A DNA stretch of 64,000 bases from Bacteroides intestinalis DSM 17393 (GTDB taxonomy: Bacteria; Bacteroidota; Bacteroidia; Bacteroidales; Bacteroidaceae): NCBI RefSeq assembly GCF_000172175.1, contig NZ_ABJL02000006.1, forward strand, positions 310,001-374,000, written 5' to 3'. A model generated the notes under the pieces. The model was given only the letters and a program-made list of their open reading frames with translations, was not told the DNA's origin and ran no database searches. Position numbers and translations under genes: made by a program. Shown here piece after piece: positions 38,001 through 45,298 of the stretch (its first letter is position 1; each line of letters opens with the position of its first letter).

Positions 38001-38172
38001 TATGCGCTATTCGGAAAACAACCTGAGTGCCGGAGTAGCTTACAAAGGCGACTACAAGACTTGCATACTGGCTTTCCCGTTCGAAGCATTACGCACCGCC
38101 TCTGAAAGAGAAATGTTAATGGATGCCATCCTGACATTCTTCAGTGAAAAAACAGATTCATTCAAACAATAA
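35044..38172 (+). CDS. Secreted Amidase_3-like protein with golvesin-type and FN3-type domains
   Basis: A 1042-residue secreted protein (signal peptide to about residue 23). Residues about 150-500 look like a zinc N-acetylmuramoyl-L-alanine amidase fold: HIALWQSHGFYYEP with a candidate His163, a Glu in TVEDLYTQ (about 184), and VDMAFAFHSDAGT with His491. A golvesin/xanthan-lyase-C-type domain (AVYVSYKSL ... VTADAVKIGGG) is inserted at about 300-380. An FN3-like module follows (about 635-710), then a 320-residue C-terminal region I do not recognise. Proteins like this are often labelled xanthan lyase; the amidase motifs make stem-peptide removal more likely here. Residues 714-732 are encoded by a repeat otherwise found in intergenic spacers. 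Confidence 0.75.
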   Translation: MNVRLHFLFTLLTASLIPQTGGAQELSTDVRQKIGKFLDATARKEVSVGRIRIDSVSIEGNTLQLFANMNCAYIPFREDNVTEIYQGVQALLPAEFSKYNLQIRTNKRSIEELIPQALRSKKDKKAKTFNPAGTKPLVTALSTPYTPTNGLKNRHIALWQSHGFYYEPKLTRWEWQRARIFQTVEDLYTQSYVLPFLVPMLENAGANVLIPRERDSQIAEVVVDNDGCLHSRSVYTEKTGDKNWMQGTGEGFAHLRDQYINFENPFREGTFRTVKTVKGKKEKESTAEWIPELPSTGQYAVYVSYKSLPNSTDDALYTVYHKGGVSQFKVNQQMGGGTWIYLGTFGFDAGKSDAGKVVLSNRSDKAGRIVTADAVKIGGGMGNIARRISDAGATENIKSSDGNAAIVHKEMPKIDYPYEISGYPRFCEAARYWLQWAGIPDSVYSDSQGKNDYTDDYKCRGIWVNYLAGGSTVNPTEQGLNIPVDMAFAFHSDAGTTLNDSIIGTLGIYYTNVYNEEYANGASRYLAHDMTDLIQSNIVQDIRSLYEPDWTRRGMWNQSYYEARVPRVPTMLLELLSHQNFTDMRYGLDPRFRFTVSRAIYKGMLQFICSQYHMDYIVQPLPVDNMALKMVGENEIELTWQPVADPLEPTANAEKYIVYTRIGDGDFDNGVLVDKNTYRTALPAGMVCSYKVTAVNKGGESFPSEILSAGRALNSYKRLTMSDKQTNANHSDIVLIVNGFDRISAPADFVAPAPGDTLLAGFLDDLDHGVPYLKDISYIGKMKEYRRSIPWMDDDASGFGDSYGNYEDKVIAGNTFDYPAIHGAAILKAGYSFISCSDESVENKTMNLNDYKYVDLILGKECQTKMGRGGVKPLEFKTFSQPMQEAITAYCGQGGNIFVSGAYVGTDLWDNRLAPAQESDKKFATEVLKYKWRVGQAATEGKVKCVASPFPALSGNYTYHNELNADSYVVESPDAIEPATKDAYTVMRYSENNLSAGVAYKGDYKTCILAFPFEALRTASEREMLMDAILTFFSEKTDSFKQ
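37186..37238. repeat. Spacer-type repeat inside a coding region
   Basis: Words GATTAACG, GAGTGATAAGCAA and CTAATCACTCA lie in frame inside the amidase-like gene and encode a polar linker (about residues 714-732). GATTAACG followed by GTGATAAGCAA also occurs downstream of parC at 62682-62711. Confidence 0.65.
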
Positions 38173-38195
38173 TATACTAAAACCAATCATCATCT

Positions 38196-40055
38196 ATGAA
38201 GCGAAGACTTTTAATAATGTTCCTGCTGGGGTGCCTGCTACCGTTCGCGGTACAGGCACAACATGGTACATTCCGTTTTGCGCAAATAACGGACATCCAT
38301 TTCAGCCCCAACAATCCCAACCCGACGGAAGACTTGCTACGTTCCGTCGCGCAAATAAATGCGACAGACAGTATTGACTTTGTTTTGGTTACGGGCGATA
38401 TCACTGAAGAAGGCGACCGTGCCACTATGCTGAAAGTCAAAGAGACATTGGATTTACTGAAAGCAAAGTATTACGTGGTCCTCGGTAACCATGAAACCAA
38501 ATGGAGCGACTCCGGTTGTACTGCCTTCGGTGAGATATTCGGCGGCGAACGCTTTGAATTCGAGCATAAAGGCATCCTGTTTCTGGGTTTCAACTCCGGC
38601 CCGTTGATGCGTATGGCTTACGGACATGTCGTTCCGCAGGACATCCGTTGGATGACGGAAGAAATGGATAAGTTTGGAAAAGACAAACCGGTTATACTCG
38701 TCACACACTATCCGTTACTGGACGGAGATGTGGATAACTGGTATGAAGTAACAGATGCAGTACGCCCCTATAACATTCGTCTGTTCATCGGCGGGCACTA
38801 TCACCGTAACCGGGATTTGCGTTATGATGGCATTCCGGGTATTTTGATGCGCAGCAACCTGCGTGATAAAGATGGAAAACCGGGATATGGTATCTATGAT
38901 ATAACGAAAGATTCGATCCTCGTCTACACTCAACGCATCGGCGAATCGAAAAAACAATGGGCTGCTTTCTCGCTGGCTCAGCCCTATTATGATCGTAATG
39001 GAAAAGCAGAGAAATACCCCGATTTTTCAGTCAACACAGCATACCCGAATGTGAAAGAACAGTGGATAGTACAAACCGGTGCAGGCATCTATTGTTCACC
39101 TGCAGTAGAAAAAGAAAAAGTGTTCGTCGGAGACGATATGGGTTATCTGACTTGCTATGCCTTGAAGAATGGAAAGAAACTATGGAACTTCCAATCCGGC
39201 AAACGCATTGTAGGCACTCCGGCTGCGGCAGACGGTGTAGTCGTATTCGGTTCTGCCGACCGTAACATCTACGGTCTGAACAGCAAAGACGGAAAACTGC
39301 TGTGGACTGTAAAAGCAAAAAGCCCGGTACTGGGTGCGGTAACCATTGAAAATGGAATTGCCTACATTGGTGCCAGCGATTCTACTTTCCGTGCAATTGA
39401 TATCCATACAGGTAAAGTAATCTGGGTATATACCGGTGTGAAAGGATACATTGAAACCAAACCACTGGTAACAGCCGACAAAGTGATCTTCGGTGCCTGG
39501 GACAATACCCTCTATGCATTGAATAAGGCAGACGGCAAGGAATTATGGAAGTGGACAGGCGGTTTAACGCGCATGCACTTCTCACCCGCAGCCGTATGGC
39601 CGGTAGCTGCAGAAGGCAAAGTATTTATCACCGACCCGCAACGTGCCATGACGGCTATCAATATAGAAAATGGAGAAACAGTATGGCGCACTTTCCAGTC
39701 TATGGTACGTGAAACGATTGGTTTATCGGAAGACGGAACGCGCGTATTCAGCAAGACTATGAACGACAGTATTGTCTGCTATGCCACACAAGGAGATCAA
39801 CCCCGTGAATTATGGGCAAGTAACGTCGGCTTCGGATACGAACATGCACCCTCTATGCAAGTGGAAAAGGGAGGTGTAATGTTCGGCAGTACCAAGGAAG
39901 GATTGATCTTTGCTTTGGAAGCCCAGACAGGTAAAGTCTTGTGGAAACATAAGATAGGTAACTCACTGATCAATACCGTAGTGCCGCTGAACGGGCAACA
40001 GGTATTGTTCACCGCCACCAGTGGCGAAGTAGGACTGCTACGAGTTAAAAATTAA
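38196..40055 (+). CDS. Secreted metallophosphoesterase fused to a PQQ-type beta-propeller
   Basis: A 619-residue protein with a signal peptide (to about residue 22). Residues 25-250 carry the phosphoesterase blocks in order: AQITDIHFS, VTGDITEEGD, VLGNHET, VTHYPLL and GGHYHRN. Residues about 290-619 form repeated PQQ/BamB-like blades, such as GKKLWNFQSGKRIVGTPAAADGVVVFGSADRNIYGLN, DGKLLWTV, GKVIWVY, GKELWKW and GKVLWKH. The propeller could bind a glycan or a partner while the phosphoesterase removes phosphate, perhaps from teichoic-acid-like or phosphosugar material. This combination within a peptidoglycan cluster is unexplained. It is 24 nt downstream of the amidase-like gene. Confidence 0.88.
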   Translation: MKRRLLIMFLLGCLLPFAVQAQHGTFRFAQITDIHFSPNNPNPTEDLLRSVAQINATDSIDFVLVTGDITEEGDRATMLKVKETLDLLKAKYYVVLGNHETKWSDSGCTAFGEIFGGERFEFEHKGILFLGFNSGPLMRMAYGHVVPQDIRWMTEEMDKFGKDKPVILVTHYPLLDGDVDNWYEVTDAVRPYNIRLFIGGHYHRNRDLRYDGIPGILMRSNLRDKDGKPGYGIYDITKDSILVYTQRIGESKKQWAAFSLAQPYYDRNGKAEKYPDFSVNTAYPNVKEQWIVQTGAGIYCSPAVEKEKVFVGDDMGYLTCYALKNGKKLWNFQSGKRIVGTPAAADGVVVFGSADRNIYGLNSKDGKLLWTVKAKSPVLGAVTIENGIAYIGASDSTFRAIDIHTGKVIWVYTGVKGYIETKPLVTADKVIFGAWDNTLYALNKADGKELWKWTGGLTRMHFSPAAVWPVAAEGKVFITDPQRAMTAINIENGETVWRTFQSMVRETIGLSEDGTRVFSKTMNDSIVCYATQGDQPRELWASNVGFGYEHAPSMQVEKGGVMFGSTKEGLIFALEAQTGKVLWKHKIGNSLINTVVPLNGQQVLFTATSGEVGLLRVKN

Positions 40056-40087
40056 AGAATTAATAATTAAAAGCAATATAGGACATT

Positions 40088-41551
40088 ATGAATAAAATCA
40101 ATTGCTTCGTTCCTTTCTCAGGAGCTGCACAAGCGGAAAAGACAGTAAAAGGCCTGCAAGAAACCGGCTTAGTGAATAATATTTATCTGCTCGCCCTACC
40201 GGACGTTACAGAAAACCTACCCGGATGCAGTACCCTGCACATGCAATCCATCCAGTCCAGCACTGCTATGAGGTACATCGCCGGACATAGCGATGCAGAA
40301 TATACGCTGATCTATACAAAATATACAACGCTTGAACTGGGGTTATTCGCCCTGGAGCGTATGATACACATTGCTGAAGACAGTGGTGCAGGCATGGTAT
40401 ACGCTGACCGTTACCAAGTAAAGGAAGGCAAGCAAACCAATGCCCCGGTGATAGATTATCAATTCGGCTCATTGCGCGATGATTTCGACTTCGGTTCCGT
40501 ACTGTTATTCCGTACGAATGCATTCAAGGAAGCCGCTGCCCGCATGAATGAAGACGAATATAAATTTGCCGGACTTTACGACCTTCGTCTGAAAGTAAGC
40601 CAGAAAGCAAGTCTGGTACACATCAACGAGTACCTGTACAGCGAAATCGAAGACGATACCCGCAAAAGCGGTGAGAAGATATTCGATTACGTGGATCCCA
40701 AAAACCGCGACCGTCAGATTGAAATGGAACAGGCTTGTACCGAGCATCTGAAAGAAATCGGCGGCTATCTGGCACCTGAATTCAAACAAATAGAATTCTC
40801 AGCAGGTAACTTTGAATATGAAGCTTCGGTTATCATCCCTGTACGCAATCGTATCCGTACCATCCGCGATGCCATTCATTCGGTATTGAAGCAGAAGACC
40901 GACTTTAAGTTCAACCTGATTATCATCGATAACCACTCTACGGACGGAACCACAGAAGCTATTGACGAATTCAAGAACGACGAACGCCTCATCCACATCA
41001 TCCCCGAACGCAATGACCTGGGTATCGGCGGTTGCTGGAACATGGGGGTGCATCATCCCAAGTGCGGTAAGTTCGCCGTACAACTGGACAGCGACGATGT
41101 ATACAAGGATGAAAACACACTGACTATCATGGTTCGCGCTTTCTATGAACAGAATTGCGCTATGGTGGTAGGTACTTATATGATGACGGACTTCAATATG
41201 AATATGATTGCTCCGGGTATTATCGACCACAAAGAATGGACACCCGAGAACGGACGCAACAACGCACTCCGCATCAACGGTCTGGGCGCTCCGCGTGCTT
41301 TCTATACTCCGGTACTGCGTGAAGTGAAAGTTCCGAACACCAGCTATGGTGAAGACTATGCACTGGGATTAAACTTCTCCCGCCAATACCAGATCGGTCG
41401 TGTATATGACGTAGTTTACATGTGCCGCCGCTGGGACGACAACTCGGATGCTTCACTGGATATCGTGAAAATGAATGGTCATAATCTGTATAAAGACCGC
41501 ATCCGTACTTGGGAACTTCAGGCACGTGTAGCAATGAATAAGAAAGGATAA
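40088..41551 (+). CDS. Glycosyltransferase family 2 protein, cytosolic
   Basis: A 487-residue protein without signal peptide or membrane segments. The C-terminal half (from about residue 244) is a GT-A domain: YEASVIIPVRNRIRTIRDAIHSVL, NLIIIDNHSTDGT, and the metal/nucleotide-binding acidic motif QLDSDDVY (about 333-340). The N-terminal 240 residues look like a second, degenerate GT-A-like domain (HSDAEYTLIYTKYTTLEL ... GAGMVYADRYQ). Its stop lies 2 nt before the DUF4922 start, so translation of the two is probably coupled. What it glycosylates is unclear; a biosynthetic enzyme stands out in a catabolic run. Confidence 0.85.
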   Translation: MNKINCFVPFSGAAQAEKTVKGLQETGLVNNIYLLALPDVTENLPGCSTLHMQSIQSSTAMRYIAGHSDAEYTLIYTKYTTLELGLFALERMIHIAEDSGAGMVYADRYQVKEGKQTNAPVIDYQFGSLRDDFDFGSVLLFRTNAFKEAAARMNEDEYKFAGLYDLRLKVSQKASLVHINEYLYSEIEDDTRKSGEKIFDYVDPKNRDRQIEMEQACTEHLKEIGGYLAPEFKQIEFSAGNFEYEASVIIPVRNRIRTIRDAIHSVLKQKTDFKFNLIIIDNHSTDGTTEAIDEFKNDERLIHIIPERNDLGIGGCWNMGVHHPKCGKFAVQLDSDDVYKDENTLTIMVRAFYEQNCAMVVGTYMMTDFNMNMIAPGIIDHKEWTPENGRNNALRINGLGAPRAFYTPVLREVKVPNTSYGEDYALGLNFSRQYQIGRVYDVVYMCRRWDDNSDASLDIVKMNGHNLYKDRIRTWELQARVAMNKKG

Positions 41552-41553
41552 CT

Positions 41554-42486
41554 ATGAACCAAACCATAAACAATTTGTTCACCGAGCAACTAGTCTCCTG
41601 GGAAACGGCTCGTAACAACTATGCCGCCCTTTCGGGTGTCCAGGTGAAGGAGTTGAATGTAAACGGTATTCCTTATAAGGTACAGTTCAATCCTGCACGT
41701 ATCGTTTCTTCGGGAGCCAAAGTAGATGCCCAGTCCATCAAGGAACGCAAATGTTTCCTCTGCCCGGCCAATTTACCGCCGGTGCAGAAAGGAATTCCGT
41801 TCGAAGGACATTATAATATCCTGGTCAATCCGTTCCCTATCTTTCCCCGTCACCTGACGATACCGGAAGTGGCACACGTGAACCAGCGCATAGCCGTCCG
41901 TTTCAAGGATATGCTGGCATTGGCACAAGCGTTGACGGATTACACAATATTCTATAATGGTCCCAAGTGCGGTGCCTCCGCCCCCGATCACGCTCACTTC
42001 CAGGCAGGCAACAAAGGTTTCATGCCTATTGAAAAGGACTGGCGCGAACAAGTAGCAGGCAAAGTGGCAGGTTACGGTGAAGCTACCCTCTGGTACTTGA
42101 ATGACGCTCCCCGTGCAACATTGGTCATTGAAGCAGCCAATAAGAAACATGCTGCCGCCCTGTTCGATATCATTTATCATTCACTGGACATCAAACCGGG
42201 AGATGACGAACCGATGATGAATGTATTGGCATGGTACGAAGATGAGAAATGGATCGTATGCGTATTTCCACGTGAGAAGCACCGTCCGGCTTGCTATACA
42301 GCCGAAGGAGATGCCAATTTATTGAGCAGTCCTGCATCCGTAGACCTCGGCGGAGTGTTTATCACACCGGTCGAAAAAGACTTTCTCAAGATTACCGCCG
42401 AAGACATAGCCCAGATCCTGAGCGAAGTATCGCTTTCTGCCGAAGACTTCCATCAGGTACGTCAGCGCATTAAAGAGAAGATATAA
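41554..42486 (+). CDS. DUF4922 protein, GalT/HIT-like nucleotidyltransferase or phosphorylase
   Basis: A 310-residue cytoplasmic protein. DHAHFQAG (His146, His148, Gln150) is the H-x-H-x-Q motif of the HIT/GalT/GDP-galactose-phosphorylase superfamily, in which the second His is transiently nucleotidylated. An upstream CFLCP may bind metal as in GalT. I recognise the family as DUF4922, not characterised to my knowledge. It may exchange or phosphorolyse a nucleotide sugar or dinucleotide. Coupled to the GT2 gene by a 2-nt gap, so the two may make or turn over a nucleotide-linked sugar derived from salvage. Confidence 0.78.
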   Translation: MNQTINNLFTEQLVSWETARNNYAALSGVQVKELNVNGIPYKVQFNPARIVSSGAKVDAQSIKERKCFLCPANLPPVQKGIPFEGHYNILVNPFPIFPRHLTIPEVAHVNQRIAVRFKDMLALAQALTDYTIFYNGPKCGASAPDHAHFQAGNKGFMPIEKDWREQVAGKVAGYGEATLWYLNDAPRATLVIEAANKKHAAALFDIIYHSLDIKPGDDEPMMNVLAWYEDEKWIVCVFPREKHRPACYTAEGDANLLSSPASVDLGGVFITPVEKDFLKITAEDIAQILSEVSLSAEDFHQVRQRIKEKI

Positions 42487-42549
42487 TAAAACGGAGTATC
42501 CTTATTCTCCTCCGGAGAGGGGAATTAAGATAGTAATTAATAAGATAAT

Positions 42550-43917
42550 ATGAAAGAACCCAAAGTACACGTAGGCATATTGTTCGAGCCGCAAATAGAG
42601 TTTATCCTGCTGAATCCGTACCGCATCAACGGTATGGAAATCAGTGGCAAGCAGGTTGTGACCTACAACGAAGGCAGGATACTGTGGAACGGACGCCTTT
42701 ATGACGAGCTTCTATTTGAACCTGTAAACGAAGCTACCGACGCTTTCGAACTGCTTGATGTCACCATCGGCATCAACTTCCACTGGGAGCGTAAAGAAGA
42801 CCAGCGCTTCCTGGGTTCTCTGAAGATTATTGTGGAGAACAAGAAGCTGACAGGCATCAACGTCATCCACGTAGAAGATTACCTGACCAGCGTAATCTCC
42901 AGTGAGATGAGCGCAACGGCTTCGTTAGAGTTGTTGAAGGCACATGCAGTGATTTCACGAAGCTGGCTCCTTGCAATTGACAATTCCTTACGGCATGACA
43001 GCGCAGCACCCAATAACGCAGCCAATTGTCAATTGTCAACTGTCAATTGTCAATTGAAGTGGTATGAGCGCGACGCCCATACCCGTTTCGACGTCTGTGC
43101 AGACGACCATTGCCAGCGTTATCAAGGCATCACCCGCGCCTCCACCGAAATCGTAAAGCAAGCTATCGCTGCCACCCGCGGACAAGTATTGACGTCTGAC
43201 GGTAAGATATGTGATGCCCGCTTCTCCAAATGCTGCGGCGGTGCATTCGAAGAATTCCAGTATTGCTGGGAAGATACACCCCATCCGTATCTCCGGAAAC
43301 AACGCGACTTCCGCATCTTCAATCCCAAAACCTGCGACCTCAGCTTTGAAGCTACCCGACCCGGTGGAGGATTACCCGACCTGACGGATGAACAGGAAGC
43401 GGAAACGTGGATTCGTACCTCTCCACCGGCCTTCTGCAACACCACAAATAAGAGAATCCTTTCGCAGGTGCTGAACAATTACGACCAGGAAACCACCGAC
43501 TTCTACCGCTGGAAAATGGAATACACCCAAGAAGAACTTTCTGCACTGATCCTGAAACGCTCCGGCATCGATTACGGGCAAATCATCGATCTTGTCCCTA
43601 TCGCCCGTGGAACTTCAGGTCGCCTCTGGAAACTGAAAATCGTAGGAACCAAACGGACGCTCACCATCGGCAAAGAACTGGAAATACGCCGTACGCTGTC
43701 CACTTCCCATCTCTACAGTTCCGCATTCATAGTAGGTAAGGAAGACGTCTCTCCCGAAGGTATCCCCGGACGCTTCATCCTCACCGGAGCTGGTTGGGGA
43801 CACGGCGTAGGTTTGTGCCAGATCGGCGCCGCCGTCATGGGCGAGGAAGGATATAAGTATGACGCAATACTGCTGCACTATTACATAGGCGCAAGTATCG
43901 AGAAGCTATATGACTAA
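42550..43917 (+). CDS. SpoIID/LytB-domain protein without export signal
   Basis: A 455-residue protein with the SpoIID core: VEDYLTSVISSEM (108-120, with Glu119 as candidate catalytic acid), LKAHAVISRSWLL, CCGGAFEEFQYCWEDTPHPYL and the C-terminal GAGWGHGVGLCQIGA. B. subtilis SpoIID is a lytic transglycosylase acting on denuded peptidoglycan strands. Unlike usual family members, this one begins MKEPKVHVGILFEPQ with no signal peptide or membrane anchor, and no upstream in-frame extension provides one. It may therefore act on imported muropeptides in the cytoplasm. Residues about 158-169 (NCQLSTVNCQL) come from a short tandem repeat inserted in frame. Confidence 0.88.
   Translation: MKEPKVHVGILFEPQIEFILLNPYRINGMEISGKQVVTYNEGRILWNGRLYDELLFEPVNEATDAFELLDVTIGINFHWERKEDQRFLGSLKIIVENKKLTGINVIHVEDYLTSVISSEMSATASLELLKAHAVISRSWLLAIDNSLRHDSAAPNNAANCQLSTVNCQLKWYERDAHTRFDVCADDHCQRYQGITRASTEIVKQAIAATRGQVLTSDGKICDARFSKCCGGAFEEFQYCWEDTPHPYLRKQRDFRIFNPKTCDLSFEATRPGGGLPDLTDEQEAETWIRTSPPAFCNTTNKRILSQVLNNYDQETTDFYRWKMEYTQEELSALILKRSGIDYGQIIDLVPIARGTSGRLWKLKIVGTKRTLTIGKELEIRRTLSTSHLYSSAFIVGKEDVSPEGIPGRFILTGAGWGHGVGLCQIGAAVMGEEGYKYDAILLHYYIGASIEKLYD
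43023..43056. repeat. 7-nt-unit repeat, in-frame copy 1 (SpoIID gene)
   Basis: 34 nt of tandem TCAATTG/TCAACTG heptamers, encoding NCQLSTVNCQL. It differs at one base from the 34-nt copy at 53424. A reverse-oriented CAATTGACAATT lies about 50 nt upstream, so the inserted element may span more than the repeat itself. Confidence 0.9.
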
Positions 43918-43941
43918 TTCAACAAAACAATAAACAATATC

Positions 43942-45264
43942 ATGAACAGTACAAAAAGAATATCACCGTGGGCATGGGTACCTACCTTATACTTTGCACA
44001 AGGCATCCCCTACTTCATAGTCAACAACATCTCGGTACTGATGTTTGCCAAGATGGGTGTTCCCAATGGAGAGATGGCTTTGTTTACGAGTTTGCTGTAT
44101 CTACCCTGGACCATCAAGCCCTTCTGGAGCCCGTTCATCGACATCATCAAGACCAAACGATGGTGGATCATCTCTATGCAAATCCTGATGTCGATAGCAT
44201 TCATCCTGTTGACACTGTCTATTCCGAAACCGGATGAAGCAACGATAGCTGCCGGAACAACTCCCATCAGCATGTTCACCATCACACTGGTTCTCTTCAT
44301 CATTACAGCATTTGCTTCGGCTACACATGATATTGCCGCCGATGGCTTCTACATGCTGGCATTAAGACAGAGCGACCAGGCTGCATTTGTCGGTATCCGA
44401 AGCACCTTCTACCGCCTTGCATCCATCTTCGGACAAGGAGTACTCGTAGCCATAGCCGGTGCCATCGAGCTGAGATACAAAGACATTCCACTGTCATGGA
44501 CCATCACAATGCTGGTTACAGCCGTCATGTTCAGTTTGGTAACTTTCTATCACCTCTTTGCAATACCCAAGCCTACCTCTGACAAGTCTGTGCTGACACC
44601 GGGAACAGCCAGTGCAAAAGCCATATTCCAAGAGTTCGGGCGCACATTTGCCACTTACTTCACCAAACCCGGCGTATGGCTGGCCATCGCATTCATGCTG
44701 CTTTATCGCCTGCCCGAAGCATTCCTCATCAAGATGTGTATGCCTTTCCTGGTAGCTTCTAAAGAGGCAGGAGGTCTGGAACTTTCCACGGCAGAAGTAG
44801 GTATTGTGTATGGCACTATCGGAGTGATATTCCTCACCGTAGGCGGTATCCTGGGCGGATTGTTTGCATCGCGTATCGGACTGAAGAAATCCATTTGGTG
44901 GATGGCGGGATGCATGACACTCCCCTGTCTGACCTTCGTCTATCTCGCCATCGGCCAACCCGATAATCTGTTTGCCATCTCCACGGCCATTGCCATCGAG
45001 CAGTTCGGCTACGGATTCGGATTCACGGCCTATATGCTTTATATGATGTACTTCTCCGAAGGAGAGTTCAAGACGTCGCACTATGCCATCTGTACCGCCT
45101 TCATGGCACTGAGCATGATGATTCCGGGCATGTTTGCAGGTTACCTTCAGGAAGCAGTCGGCTATGTCAACTTCTTCTGGATCGTAATACTCTGCTGTGC
45201 CGCCACTATTGTGGTCACGGTGTTTGCCGACAGGAAGATTGACCCGACATACGGGAAGAAGTGA
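43942..45264 (+). CDS. AmpG-like MFS transporter
   Basis: A 440-residue inner-membrane protein with 12 hydrophobic segments. The N-terminus (WAWVPTLYFAQGIPYFIVNNISVLMFAKMGVPNGEMALFTSLLYLPWTIKPFWSP) closely follows the AmpG/acetyl-CoA-transporter branch of the major facilitator superfamily. AmpG imports GlcNAc-anhydroMurNAc muropeptides in Gram-negative bacteria. Located between the SpoIID-like gene and namZ 2, it is the best candidate for muropeptide or disaccharide import here. Cargo is inferred from family and context only. Confidence 0.85.
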   Translation: MNSTKRISPWAWVPTLYFAQGIPYFIVNNISVLMFAKMGVPNGEMALFTSLLYLPWTIKPFWSPFIDIIKTKRWWIISMQILMSIAFILLTLSIPKPDEATIAAGTTPISMFTITLVLFIITAFASATHDIAADGFYMLALRQSDQAAFVGIRSTFYRLASIFGQGVLVAIAGAIELRYKDIPLSWTITMLVTAVMFSLVTFYHLFAIPKPTSDKSVLTPGTASAKAIFQEFGRTFATYFTKPGVWLAIAFMLLYRLPEAFLIKMCMPFLVASKEAGGLELSTAEVGIVYGTIGVIFLTVGGILGGLFASRIGLKKSIWWMAGCMTLPCLTFVYLAIGQPDNLFAISTAIAIEQFGYGFGFTAYMLYMMYFSEGEFKTSHYAICTAFMALSMMIPGMFAGYLQEAVGYVNFFWIVILCCAATIVVTVFADRKIDPTYGKK

Positions 45265-45298
45265 TAAGTGATAAAGTGATAAAAAAGAACGATTCATT

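Noticed and set aside
44494..45297. 267-codon minus-strand frame opposite the AmpG-like gene
   Set aside because: His/Cys/Gln-rich translation typical of an antisense shadow; the plus-strand MFS protein is unambiguous.
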